Positions 1 to 7,632 of a DNA stretch of 36,336 bases are shown here, in pieces. The DNA comes from Candidatus Lachnoclostridium stercoripullorum. Lineage in GTDB: Bacteria > Bacillota > Clostridia > Lachnospirales > Lachnospiraceae. Location of the stretch: assembly GCA_019114845.1 (NCBI GenBank), contig DXEU01000023.1:1-36336 (forward strand), written 5' to 3'. Each line of letters opens with the position of its first letter. Positions within the stretch are counted from its first letter, which is position 1. A program made the translations under genes and the position numbers. A model generated the notes under the pieces. It searched no databases. It saw only the letters and a list, made by a program, of their open reading frames with translations, and was not told where the DNA came from.

Positions 1-125
1 TGGAAAAACTCCTCCTTGTGTAAAAACTGTCGCCATTTTGGGCTTTTGTAATACAGTATAGAGCGGAACTGCGGGTTTTTCAAGAAAATTACCGCAAATG
101 TGCAGAAATATATCCAAGGTTTTCC

Positions 126-154
126 TTGCCGTAAAGGGAAATATTATGTATGAT
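126..154 (+). promoter_or_regulatory. Sigma-A-type promoter for the first M20 amidohydrolase
   Basis: TTGCCG (126-131), a 17-base spacer, then TATGAT (149-154); the predicted transcript start is near 161. Because the ORF-track start at 150 lies inside the -10 box, translation must begin further down. This supports the ATG at 195. Bases 1-125 show no gene or other clear feature. Confidence 0.55.
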
Positions 155-194
155 AGGGGGAGAAAAAATGAAGCGGAATGGAGGTAAAATCCGT

Positions 195-1382
195 ATGAAT
201 TTTAAAGATGCAGCAGAGAAAAATGAACCGTGGATCATCGAGCAGAGAAGATTTTTCCACCAATGCCCGGAGCTCTCCGAGCAGGAGAAAAATACTACCC
301 TGGAGATCGGAAAGCGCCTGGAGGAGATGGGACTTGAGCCCCACTATTACGAGGGATTTACAGGCCTGACGGCGGATATCAGGGGAGGAAAGGCCGGGGC
401 GGGCACGAAGACGGTGGCCCTCCGCGCCGACATCGACGCTCTTCCCGTGGAGGAGCGCACAGGGCTTGCGTTCTGCAGCAAAAACCAGGGCGTGATGCAC
501 GCCTGCGGCCACGACTGCCACATTTCCATGCTCTTAGGCGGAGCGAAGATGCTGGTGGAGCACAAGGAGGAGCTTGCGGGCACCGTGCGGCTGCTGTTCC
601 AGCCGGCGGAGGAGGTGGCCGTGGGGGCGAAATATATGATCGCCCACGGCGCCTTAGACGGTGTGGATGCCATCTACGGCGCCCACATTTGGGGCGGCTT
701 TGAGGCTCCCTACCTGAACTTTGAGTCAGGTCCCCGCATGGCCAGCTGCGACAAATTCACCATCGAGGTGGAGGGACTCTCCGCCCACGGCTCCGCTCCC
801 CACGCGGGGGTGGACGCCCTGACCACGGCGGTTCACATTATCTCTGAGGCCCAGGAGATCGTTTCCAGATACAACGATCCCTTAAATCCCCTGGTGGTAA
901 CCTTCGGCACCATCGCCGGCGGCCAGCGCTGGAATATCATCGCCAACAAGGTGGTGATGGAGGGAACGGTGCGCACCCTGTCCGCCGAGATGAGGGAGAA
1001 GACGGAGAAGATCCTGAGAAATATTGTGGAGCACGTGACGGCCATCCACGGGGCAAAGGGAACGGTGACGGTGGAGTACCTCACCAGCCCGGTGATCAAC
1101 AGCCACGAGGATCTGAACAAGATCGCCCAGGATGCGGCGGTGAAGCTGTACGGGGAGGGCTGCTTGAAGCATCTGGAGAAGATGATGGGAAGCGAGGATT
1201 TCGCCTTCTTTATGGATGAGGTGCCCGGGGTTTACGGCTTCCTGGGAAGCTGCGATCCGAAGCTGGGCTACACCGCCTCCAACCACAACGACTGCTACAC
1301 GGTGGATGAGGGCCTGTTGAAGAGAGGGGCGGCCATGTACGCCCAGTTTGCCTTCGACTATCTGGCGGCAAAGGCGGAGTGA
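195..1382 (+). CDS. M20 family amidohydrolase/peptidase (paralogue 1)
   Basis: This is a zinc/manganese-type amidohydrolase of the M20 (IAA-amino acid hydrolase/aminoacylase-like) family, about 395 residues, the usual length. It probably removes an acyl or aminoacyl group from an amino acid in the cytoplasm. Metal-ligand motifs are visible: HACGHD near residues 102-107, QPAEE near 136-140, GAH near 162-164 and NHND near the C-terminus. No signal peptide is seen. I chose ATG 195, which has GGAGG ten bases upstream, lies just after the predicted transcript start, and aligns with the start of the paralogue at 5246 (MNFxxxAExNExWIIEQRRFF). ATG 168 is an alternative. The stop overlaps a possible GTG start of the DUF368 gene, so the two are likely cotranscribed. 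The true substrate is unknown; N-acyl amino acids or dipeptide-like conjugates are plausible. Confidence 0.9.
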   Translation: MNFKDAAEKNEPWIIEQRRFFHQCPELSEQEKNTTLEIGKRLEEMGLEPHYYEGFTGLTADIRGGKAGAGTKTVALRADIDALPVEERTGLAFCSKNQGVMHACGHDCHISMLLGGAKMLVEHKEELAGTVRLLFQPAEEVAVGAKYMIAHGALDGVDAIYGAHIWGGFEAPYLNFESGPRMASCDKFTIEVEGLSAHGSAPHAGVDALTTAVHIISEAQEIVSRYNDPLNPLVVTFGTIAGGQRWNIIANKVVMEGTVRTLSAEMREKTEKILRNIVEHVTAIHGAKGTVTVEYLTSPVINSHEDLNKIAQDAAVKLYGEGCLKHLEKMMGSEDFAFFMDEVPGVYGFLGSCDPKLGYTASNHNDCYTVDEGLLKRGAAMYAQFAFDYLAAKAE

Positions 1383-1393
1383 GAGGGCACTCG

Positions 1394-2209
1394 ATGAAGA
1401 GTCGTTCTGTATTAACCGTGATAAAGGGGATGATCGTCGGGGGGACAATGCTGGTGCCGGGGGTCAGCGGCGGGTCCATGGCCATGATTCTGGGGATCTA
1501 CGACAAGCTGGTGTCCTCCGTCAGCTCGTTTGCGAAGCATAAGCGGGAGAGCCTTATATTTCTCGGGCAGTTCAGCCTGGGAGGAGGTCTGGGGATGCTC
1601 TTATTTGCCAGGCCGATTCTGGGGCTCATCGAGCGATTTCCCATGCCCATGCTGTACTTTTTCCTGGGGGCTGTGGCGGGGGGCGTGCCCCTGATTCTCA
1701 GGGAGGCCAAGGTGACCTCCTTCTCCTTCAGGGAGCCGGCATGGCTGGCTCTGGGCCTTCTGGCGGTCTTTGGGATCTCCTGCCTGCCGGAGGGGCTGTT
1801 CGCCGCGGAGATGGCGGGGGCAGCGGGATTTCTGTTCCTGATGGCGGCTGGGATTGCGGCGGCTGCCGCCCTGGTGCTGCCGGGAATCAGTGTGTCCTAT
1901 CTGTTTTTGGTTTTGGGAATCTATGACGAGCTGATGCGCTCCATCAGCACCCTGCGGCTCTCCTTCCTGGTGCCCCTGGCGCTGGGACTGCTGCTGGGGG
2001 TGGTTTTGACCACCCGGGTGCTGGAGACGGCCATGAACCGCCATCCGCAGCCCACCTACCTGATGATTCTGGGGTTCGTGTTCGGCTCCATGGCGGAGGT
2101 GTTCCCGGGGATTCCCTCGGGGACGGAGCTTCTGGTGTGCCTGGCGGCTCTGGCAGCCGGCTTTGGGGTGATCCGCCTGGTCACCGCCAGTGAAGGGAAC
2201 GAAAAATAA
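1394..2209 (+). CDS. DUF368 membrane protein, PopT-like polyprenyl-phosphate translocase
   Basis: This is an integral membrane protein of about 271 residues in the DUF368 family. Members of this family (PopT) have been linked to returning undecaprenyl phosphate across the membrane for reuse in cell-wall synthesis. The sequence holds two matching re-entrant motifs, VPGVSGGSMAMILGIYDKL near the N-terminus and LPGISVSYLFLVLGIYDEL in the middle, showing an internal duplication. It has several hydrophobic segments throughout. ATG 1394 follows GAGAGGG by about six bases; the ORF-track GTG at 1379 overlaps the preceding stop and is less likely. It sits 11 bases after the amidohydrolase, with no promoter between, so it is probably in the same transcript. 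The link to amidohydrolases is positional only; its role is inferred from family knowledge. Confidence 0.85.
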   Translation: MKSRSVLTVIKGMIVGGTMLVPGVSGGSMAMILGIYDKLVSSVSSFAKHKRESLIFLGQFSLGGGLGMLLFARPILGLIERFPMPMLYFFLGAVAGGVPLILREAKVTSFSFREPAWLALGLLAVFGISCLPEGLFAAEMAGAAGFLFLMAAGIAAAAALVLPGISVSYLFLVLGIYDELMRSISTLRLSFLVPLALGLLLGVVLTTRVLETAMNRHPQPTYLMILGFVFGSMAEVFPGIPSGTELLVCLAALAAGFGVIRLVTASEGNEK

Positions 2210-2228
2210 TTCGCGATGCCGTATCGCG

Positions 2229-2268
2229 CAAAAGGAGGCGTACCGCCAATATGGGGTGCGCCTCCTTG
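2229..2268 (-). terminator. Hairpin terminator downstream of the minus-strand M20 gene
   Basis: The AAGGAGGCG arm (2232-2240) pairs with CGCCTCCTT (2259-2267) and the stem extends by ACC/GGT to about 13 pairs. On the minus strand it is followed by TTTT. It lies between the convergent DUF368 and M20 genes and may also stop plus-strand transcripts, though no T run follows on that strand. A smaller CGCGAT/ATCGCG hairpin lies at 2212-2228. Confidence 0.65.
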
Positions 2269-2271
2269 CTG

Positions 2272-2301
2272 TGACAGCTATATTTTTGACAGCTATATTT
2301 T
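2272..2301. repeat. Perfect 15-bp tandem duplication
   Basis: TGACAGCTATATTTT occurs twice head to tail (2272-2286 and 2287-2301). It lies in the 3' untranslated part of the minus-strand amidohydrolase, between its stop codon and the terminator hairpin. No function is known. Confidence 0.9.
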
Positions 2302-2312
2302 GATGGATCGAT

Positions 2313-3491
2313 TTACTCGTTCAGATAGTCCATGGCGTACTGAGCGTACACTGCGGATGCGCCGGGAAGGGCGTCCTCATCCACGTTGAAGCGGCCGGAG
2401 TGGTTGGGCTCGCAGCAGCCCTTCTCCGCGTTGCCGGTTCCCACGTTGATGAACAGGGAGTCCGCCACCTTGTCCATCATGAAGGAGTAGTCCTCGCCTC
2501 CCATGCTGGCCGGCACGTGGGCCAGGCCCTCTTCGCCGAAGAGTTTTTTCACCGTCGCCTGCCCGCGGAGCGTCGGGGCATCGGGGTTGTAGCAGGGCAT
2601 GGTGACGGCGTCGTGCTTCTCCACCACCAGCTGGCAGCGGTAGGCGTCGGCGACGCTCTTTACCACCCGCTCCATGGATGCGGGAACCGCGCGGAAGATG
2701 TCCGGATCGTAGCAGCGGACGGTGCCCTCCAGGGTCGCCTCGGCGGCGATGACGTTGAAGCGGGTGCCCGCCTCGATCTTGCCGATGGTGATGACCAGGG
2801 GCTGGTCGGCGGGGAACTCGCGGCTCACCACGTGCTGCAGGTCGAGGGCGGCGGCACAGGCGGCCAGTCCGGCGTCAACTCCCTGGTGAGGCTGTGCGCC
2901 GTGGCCGGGCTTGCCGATGAAGCGGTACTTGAACCAGGTGGCGGCGGCCAGTCTCGGGCCTGCCTCCACGGAGAAGGTTCCGGCCTTGATGGAGGGGTTC
3001 ACGTGGGTTCCCATGGTGGCGTCCACGCCGTCCAGGCAGCCGTCCTCGATCATGGCCTTGGCGCCGTAGCCGGTCTCCTCGGCCGGCTGGAACAGCAGGC
3101 GCACCGTGCCGTTAAAATCATCCCGGCAGGCGGTGAGGATCTTGGCAGCTCCCAGCAGGGTGGCCGTGTGGGCGTCGTGGCCGCAGGCGTGCATCATGCC
3201 GTCCACGGTGGATTTGTAGGGGACGTCATTTAACTCCTGAACGCTGAGGGCGTCCATGTCGGCTCTCAGGGCGATGGTCTTTCCGGGGCCCTTGCCCTTG
3301 ATGTCGCACATTACGCCGGTGCCGCTGGAGCAGACCATCTTGGGCTCCAGACCCATCTTCTCAAGCTCCTCGAAGATCCGTTTGCTGGTGTTCACCTCGT
3401 GTTCACTTGCTTCCGGATGGCTGTGAAAATGGCGGCGCATTTCCACGATGTAATCTTTATTTTCCATGGCAAGCTGCATTGTTTTTTCCAT
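2313..3491 (-). CDS. M20 family amidohydrolase/peptidase (distinct subfamily)
   Basis: This is a 392-residue M20-family metallo-amidohydrolase, probably cytoplasmic. Metal-site motifs HACGHDAH, QPAEE, GTH and EPNHSG are all present, so the enzyme should be active. It is clearly more distant from the genes at 195 and 5246 than those are from each other, and may have another substrate. The ATG at 3491 has AAAGGAG about eleven bases upstream. It has its own strong promoter (3545-3573) and diverges from the transporter at 3829, an arrangement typical of a shared uptake-and-hydrolysis function. The substrate (N-acyl amino acid, aminobenzoyl-glutamate-like or dipeptide) cannot be read from the sequence. 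Confidence 0.88.
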   Translation of the reverse strand: MEKTMQLAMENKDYIVEMRRHFHSHPEASEHEVNTSKRIFEELEKMGLEPKMVCSSGTGVMCDIKGKGPGKTIALRADMDALSVQELNDVPYKSTVDGMMHACGHDAHTATLLGAAKILTACRDDFNGTVRLLFQPAEETGYGAKAMIEDGCLDGVDATMGTHVNPSIKAGTFSVEAGPRLAAATWFKYRFIGKPGHGAQPHQGVDAGLAACAAALDLQHVVSREFPADQPLVITIGKIEAGTRFNVIAAEATLEGTVRCYDPDIFRAVPASMERVVKSVADAYRCQLVVEKHDAVTMPCYNPDAPTLRGQATVKKLFGEEGLAHVPASMGGEDYSFMMDKVADSLFINVGTGNAEKGCCEPNHSGRFNVDEDALPGASAVYAQYAMDYLNE

Positions 3492-3544
3492 AGTGCAAAT
3501 TTCTCCTTTCTTTCATACGCTATAGTAATAACGAATTAATGTTG

Positions 3545-3573
3545 ATTATAGGATGTTAGAAAGAGAATTTCAA
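3545..3573 (-). promoter_or_regulatory. Promoter for the minus-strand M20 gene
   Basis: Read on the minus strand: TTGAAA (3568-3573), a 17-base spacer, then a perfect TATAAT (3545-3550). It gives a leader of about 45 bases to the ATG at 3491. It lies back to back with the transporter promoter, about 50 bp away. Confidence 0.75.
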
Positions 3574-3623
3574 CATAAAGATATAAAAATTTAAGATTCA
3601 TGATATAAAGATTTTATTTTGTA

Positions 3624-3652
3624 TGGACATTTTTCGCCAAAAAAGGTATAAT
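3624..3652 (+). promoter_or_regulatory. Promoter for the transporter gene
   Basis: TGGACA (3624-3629), a 17-base spacer, then TATAAT (3647-3652); the predicted start is near 3659. The AT-rich stretch between the two divergent promoters (3574-3623) has repeated ATAAAGAT-like words and could hold a shared operator. Confidence 0.75.
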
Positions 3653-3658
3653 GTGCTA

Positions 3659-3828
3659 ATTGAATACTCTGTTAAAGCAATTCTGCTCTCAAATGGCGGC
3701 GGCAAACCCAGCGGGCGGCCATATAAATATAGAGAGGCTGCGGCGTCCGACCCAAGACGGAGGCCACAGAGCGCGCCGGTGAGATCCGGGGCGGTTATTG
3801 GGATATAAAATAAAAGGAGGAAATTCAT
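3659..3828 (+). other. Long 5' leader of the transporter mRNA
   Basis: About 170 untranslated bases separate the predicted transcript start from the ATG. The stretch is GC-rich and can form short hairpins, for example CCGG-N6-CCGG near 3778 and a GGC...GCC stem around 3736-3766. I do not recognise any known riboswitch or T-box motif in it. The 61-residue ORF at 3623-3808 covers the promoter and is not convincing as a gene. Confidence 0.4.
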
Positions 3829-5082
3829 ATGGAACAACTTCAGGCACTCATCATCGCATCGCCGATCGTTGCCATGTTGATCCTGTGCATCGTGTATGCG
3901 CTGGGCGACACCATTGGCACCCTGACGAAAGCATGGATTCCGTCCGTATTTGTGGTAGCAGTCCTGTTCCTTCTGGGATACTGGACCTTCTTCCCGAAGG
4001 ACATCGTGACGCTGGCAGGTTTTGGCGCTCCCCTGGGAGGCACCCTGGCCATCATGATCTGCATTACCCACATGGGTACATCCATCAGCCTGAACGAGCT
4101 GAAAAAGCAGTGGAAGATCATCGTAGTCTGCCTGGCCGGTCTGGCCGGCATGGTGGCTGCATGTATGATCATCTGCCCGATTTTTGTTGACTTTAACTAC
4201 ATCGTGTCCGGTCTTCCGCCTCTGACCGGAGGCATCGTGGCTGCGACCATGATGCAGGAGGCAGCCCAGAACCTGGGCCTGGAGAAGGCGGCTGTGCTGG
4301 CCATCTGCATGTACGTGTGCCAGGGCTTTGCCGGATATCCCCTCACAGCTGTCATGCTGAAGAGGGAGGGCCGCAACCTGCTCAAGGACTACAGAAGCGG
4401 CAAGGTGAAGAAGGTTGCCAAGGCCGGGGAGATCGATGAGGTGAACGGCAAGTTTGCTGTGGAGGAGAAGAAGAAAAAGAAACTCTTCCCGGAGATCCCC
4501 AATAAATATTACTCCACCGCTGTGTCCCTGACCACCATCATGATCGTCGCCCTGCTGTCCAACCTGATCAGCACCTGGACCGGCACCTTCATGGGCGTGT
4601 ACGCCATCAACCAGGCGGTGATCGCCCTGGTCCTGGGCATCGCGGCCACTGAGCTGGGCTTCCTGCGCCCCAACGTGCTGAAGGAGAACGGCTGCTTCAA
4701 CTTCCTGATGTTCGTGCTGATGATGTACGTGTTCGGCGGACTGAACAGCGCAACCCCCGAGCTGCTGCTGGAGATCCTGGGACCGCTGGTATTTATCATT
4801 GTGGTCGGCGTCGCCGGCATGTGCGTCTGCTCCTTCATCGTGGGCAAGATCTTAAAGGTCAGCCCCTACATGGCAATCGCCACCAGCCTGACGGCCCTGT
4901 ACGGCTTCCCGCCCAACTATGTTCTGACGGATGAGGCCTCCAAGGCGCTGGCTGAGAACGACGACGAAAAAGAATACTTAATGGATAATATGCTTCCGCA
5001 GATGATCGTGGGCGGATTCGTGACGGTTACCATCACCTCCGTGATCATCGCCAGCATCTTTATCCCGCTGCTCCGGGCATAA
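3829..5082 (+). CDS. Multi-pass membrane transporter, family not firmly recognised
   Basis: This 417-residue protein is almost entirely hydrophobic, with roughly ten to twelve membrane segments broken by one charged cytoplasmic loop (around residues 185-225, rich in Lys/Glu with a KKKKK run). A Gly-rich stretch and the GxPPLTGGIVAATMMQEAA region resemble the discriminator loops of ion-coupled carboxylate carriers, but I cannot place it in a named family. AAGGAGG sits eight bases before the ATG at 3829. It has its own promoter and terminator and is flanked on both sides by M20 amidohydrolases, so uptake or export of an acyl-amino acid, dipeptide or carboxylate is the likely job. This function is inferred from context only. 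Confidence 0.6.
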   Translation: MEQLQALIIASPIVAMLILCIVYALGDTIGTLTKAWIPSVFVVAVLFLLGYWTFFPKDIVTLAGFGAPLGGTLAIMICITHMGTSISLNELKKQWKIIVVCLAGLAGMVAACMIICPIFVDFNYIVSGLPPLTGGIVAATMMQEAAQNLGLEKAAVLAICMYVCQGFAGYPLTAVMLKREGRNLLKDYRSGKVKKVAKAGEIDEVNGKFAVEEKKKKKLFPEIPNKYYSTAVSLTTIMIVALLSNLISTWTGTFMGVYAINQAVIALVLGIAATELGFLRPNVLKENGCFNFLMFVLMMYVFGGLNSATPELLLEILGPLVFIIVVGVAGMCVCSFIVGKILKVSPYMAIATSLTALYGFPPNYVLTDEASKALAENDDEKEYLMDNMLPQMIVGGFVTVTITSVIIASIFIPLLRA

Positions 5083-5135
5083 GAGCATTTTGCAAATATC
5101 TTGGGAAACATATGCCGGAGACGCAGAGAAGAGAG

Positions 5136-5173
5136 ACACCCTGCCAGAAGGAAACTTGCCGGCGGGGTGTTTT
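5136..5173 (+). terminator. Terminator of the transporter gene
   Basis: ACACCCTGCC (5136-5145) pairs with GGCGGGGTGT (5161-5170) in a ten-pair stem with one G-U pair. It is followed by a short T stretch. The next promoter overlaps its right arm. Confidence 0.65.
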
Positions 5174-5185
5174 CTGTATTATAAT
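5156..5185 (+). promoter_or_regulatory. Promoter for the third M20 gene, embedded in the upstream terminator
   Basis: TTGCCG (5156-5161), an 18-base spacer, then TATAAT (5180-5185). The -35 box is the same hexamer as in the promoter of the paralogue at 195. The leader to ATG 5246 is about 55 bases. Confidence 0.5.
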
Positions 5186-5245
5186 GAATGCAGTTTGAGA
5201 GGGCGGCGCACGGGCGCGGCCCGGATCGGAAAGGATGGGATATTC

Positions 5246-6436
5246 ATGAATTTTAGAGAAATGGCAGAGCAGAATGAGCAGTGGATCATCGAGCAGAGAA
5301 GATTTTTCCATCAGTACCCGGAACTCTCCTTTGAGGAGCACAACACCACCAAGGAGATCGGGAAACGCCTGGAGGAGATGGGGTTAAAGCCCCACTGCTA
5401 CGAGGATTATCCCGGACTCTGGGTGATGATCGAGGGGGGAAAGGCGGAGGCCGGAGCGAAGACGGTGGCGCTCAGGGCCGACATCGACGCCCTGCCGGTG
5501 GAGGAGCACACGGGTTTGGAATTCTGCAGCAGAAATCCGGGGGTGATGCACGCCTGCGGCCACGACTGCCACATCGCCATGCTGCTGGGCGGCGTGAAAA
5601 TGCTGCTGGAGAAGAGAGAGGAACTGAGGGGAAATGTGAAGGTGATCTTCCAGGCGGCGGAGGAGACTTGCTACGGAGCCAGGTATTACATCGAGCACGG
5701 CTTTCTGGACGATGTGGACGCCATCTACGGGGCCCACATCTGGGGGGATTTTGACGCGCCGTACATGAGCTTTGAGGCTGGGCCCAGGATGGCCAGCGCC
5801 GACAATTTCACCATCGAGGTGGAGGGAATTTCCGCCCACGGCTCCGCGCCTCACCAGGGGGTGGACGCCATTCTGGCGGCGGCCCACATCATCACAGAGG
5901 TTCAGTCCATCGTCTCCAGGATGAATGACCCGTTAAATCCCCTGGTGGTGACCATCGGGGAGATCCACGGGGGGCAGAGATTCAACATCATCGCCAACAA
6001 GGTGGTGATGGAGGGCACCACCCGCACCCACTCCGCAGAGATGAGGGGGAAGACGGAGGGTCTGCTGCGGAATATCGTGGAGCATGTGGCGGAGTCCTTC
6101 GGGGCCAAGGCCACTCTGAAATTTGACTACTACCCCGGCCCGGTGGTGAACAGCCATGAGGATTTAAACCGCATCGCCGAGGGGGCGGCGGTGAAGATGT
6201 ACGGAGAGGGCTGCCTGAAGCATCTGGAGAAGATGATGGGGAGCGAGGATTTCGCCATGTACATGGAGAAGGTTCCCGGCGTGTTCGGCTTTATCGGGAG
6301 CCGGAATGAGAAGCTGGGCTATACGGCCAAAAACCACAACGACCACTATACCGTGGACGAGAGCGTGCTCAAGATGGGCGCCGCCATGTACGCCCAGTTC
6401 GCCTACGACTATCTGGAGGAGAAGGCGGAGGGCTGA
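5246..6436 (+). CDS. M20 family amidohydrolase/peptidase (paralogue 2)
   Basis: This is a 396-residue M20 metallo-amidohydrolase, very similar along its whole length to the gene at 195-1382 in both protein and DNA, so the two arose by duplication. Metal motifs HACGHDCH, AAEE, GAH and NHND are present. One visible change is QAAEE here against QPAEE in the paralogue. ATG 5246 is preceded by GGAAAGGATGGG and matches the paralogue start; the ORF-track start at 5090 adds a stretch that contains the upstream terminator and promoter and is rejected. It is likely cytoplasmic and monocistronic, ending at a strong hairpin (6483-6505). It may differ from paralogue 1 in substrate or regulation rather than in chemistry. 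Confidence 0.9.
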   Translation: MNFREMAEQNEQWIIEQRRFFHQYPELSFEEHNTTKEIGKRLEEMGLKPHCYEDYPGLWVMIEGGKAEAGAKTVALRADIDALPVEEHTGLEFCSRNPGVMHACGHDCHIAMLLGGVKMLLEKREELRGNVKVIFQAAEETCYGARYYIEHGFLDDVDAIYGAHIWGDFDAPYMSFEAGPRMASADNFTIEVEGISAHGSAPHQGVDAILAAAHIITEVQSIVSRMNDPLNPLVVTIGEIHGGQRFNIIANKVVMEGTTRTHSAEMRGKTEGLLRNIVEHVAESFGAKATLKFDYYPGPVVNSHEDLNRIAEGAAVKMYGEGCLKHLEKMMGSEDFAMYMEKVPGVFGFIGSRNEKLGYTAKNHNDHYTVDESVLKMGAAMYAQFAYDYLEEKAEG

Positions 6437-6481
6437 TCGCGCACGGCACAAATGCCCTTTGCCGGGCTTATCAAACAAAAA

Positions 6482-6511
6482 GGGAGGAAGCGGCCAGCTT
6501 CCTCCTCTTTT
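6482..6511. terminator. Bidirectional terminator between convergent genes
   Basis: GGAGGAAGC (6483-6491) and GCTTCCTCC (6497-6505) form a perfect nine-pair stem with a five-base loop. TCTTTTAT follows on the plus strand and TTTTTG on the minus strand, so it can end both the M20 gene and the lipoprotein gene. Confidence 0.85.
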
Positions 6512-6562
6512 ATATCTTTGCACCGCCTGCGGGGCGGACAGGCCTCTGCCTGCAGACCGGAT

Positions 6563-7123
6563 TTACTCTGTGATCAGAGTCTCGTACTCGTTCTGGAATG
6601 TAACGCCGTCGGCGAACACGGAACCGTTCTCCTCGATGGTCAGGGAGCGGACGCCCAGATTTTCCGTGATGGTGTTGCCGATGGCTGCGGTGATCAGCTG
6701 GGTGTCGATGCTGTCGCCGTCGGGGATGTCGGAGAGATCGATGACGGCGGACTCAGCCACAGACACGTCAGCAGCTTCCCCGGGGCCGGCAGCGGCGTTC
6801 TCCGCCTCACCGGTTGCCTCGTAGGAGAGAACCTGGCAGCCCTCCGGGAGAACTCCGTACTCCACCAGCTTGGCCACCAGAGACTCGGCGTCCAGCACGG
6901 ACACTCCGTCCATGTTCTGGATGAGGCCGGTTCTCTCCTCGTCCGGAACGTAGATGGAAGCGATCTCCAGCACCTCCGTGGTGGGATCCGGCACTTTATC
7001 CTCGGCGCCTCCGGTGGAAGCCTCGGCGGCTCCCGCGGGGGCGGTCTCTTTCTGGGTGGGGGAGCAGGCGGCCATGGACATGGCGAGCATGGCTCCGGTC
7101 ATAAACAGTGCAAATTTTTTCAT
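6563..7123 (-). CDS. GerMN-domain lipoprotein
   Basis: This 186-residue secreted lipoprotein has a signal peptide (MKKFALFMTGAMLAMS) and a lipobox ending MAAC, with the lipidated cysteine near residue 20. An Ala/Glu/Thr-rich linker follows, then a domain resembling GerMN, the fold found in GerM-type sporulation proteins and some lipoproteins (LPEGCQVLSYEAT ... VIDLSDIPDG ... NTITENLGVRSLTI). It probably sits on the outer face of the membrane. ATG 7123 has AAGGAGG ten bases upstream and gives a clean signal peptide; the ORF-track start at 7147 overlaps the MarR gene. It lies 16 bases after that gene and is probably cotranscribed and MarR-controlled. Exact function is unknown. Confidence 0.72.
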   Translation of the reverse strand: MKKFALFMTGAMLAMSMAACSPTQKETAPAGAAEASTGGAEDKVPDPTTEVLEIASIYVPDEERTGLIQNMDGVSVLDAESLVAKLVEYGVLPEGCQVLSYEATGEAENAAAGPGEAADVSVAESAVIDLSDIPDGDSIDTQLITAAIGNTITENLGVRSLTIEENGSVFADGVTFQNEYETLITE

Positions 7124-7139
7124 AATCTTAAAGCCTCCT

Positions 7140-7586
7140 TCATTCATGGGATGAAAGCTCCTTAAACCAGCCTTTCAGCTTCTCCAGCGCTTTCACCAGG
7201 GCAGCCATCTCCTCGGGCGTCAAGGCGGAACAGATCCCCTCGATCATCTCCCGGTGGAAACGGGCGTGCCGTTCATAGGCACTTCTGCCTCTCTCTGAGA
7301 GGGAAATGTAGACAACCCGGCGGTCCTCCAGGCCTCGCTGCCGCACAACGTAGCCCTTCTTCACCAGGCCGTTGACGGAAATGGTCAAGGTGCCCACAGT
7401 GACGGACAGCTCTCTGGCGATGGTGGACATGTTCTTTGGCTCGCCCACCCCGATCACCTCGATGACATGGAGGTCATTGCTGGTGATGTCAGGAAATTCC
7501 TGGCAGGTCACCGCCCTCTGCTCTATATCCATAATGCCCCGAAACAGATTGACCAATACGTCGTTTAACACTTGGTAGCTATCCAC
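7140..7586 (-). CDS. MarR family transcriptional regulator
   Basis: This is a 148-residue winged-helix regulator of normal MarR length. The helix-turn-helix lies around residues 53-75 (NMSTIARELSVTVGTLTISVNGL), followed by the wing with the family motif GLEDRRVVYISLSERG. It should bind DNA as a dimer and may sense a small ligand. The start is GTG at 7586, with AAAGGGG about ten bases upstream. It is first in a two-gene unit with the GerMN lipoprotein and has its own promoter (7633-7661), where autorepression would be typical. I see no clear palindromic operator there, and the ligand and targets are unknown. Confidence 0.85.
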   Translation of the reverse strand: MDSYQVLNDVLVNLFRGIMDIEQRAVTCQEFPDITSNDLHVIEVIGVGEPKNMSTIARELSVTVGTLTISVNGLVKKGYVVRQRGLEDRRVVYISLSERGRSAYERHARFHREMIEGICSALTPEEMAALVKALEKLKGWFKELSSHE

Positions 7587-7632
7587 TTTTTTCCCCTTTA
7601 AATTTCAGATGTGTTAGAAAAGTCTCCAACTG

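Noticed and set aside
2400-3233. Long plus-strand ORF opposite the M20 gene
   Set aside because: It is an antisense shadow produced by high GC at third codon positions; it lacks a ribosome binding site and shows Gly/His/Val-rich nonsense, while the minus strand has full M20 motifs.
3623-3808. 61-residue ORF in the transporter leader
   Set aside because: It begins inside the promoter, has no ribosome binding site, and no recognisable content.
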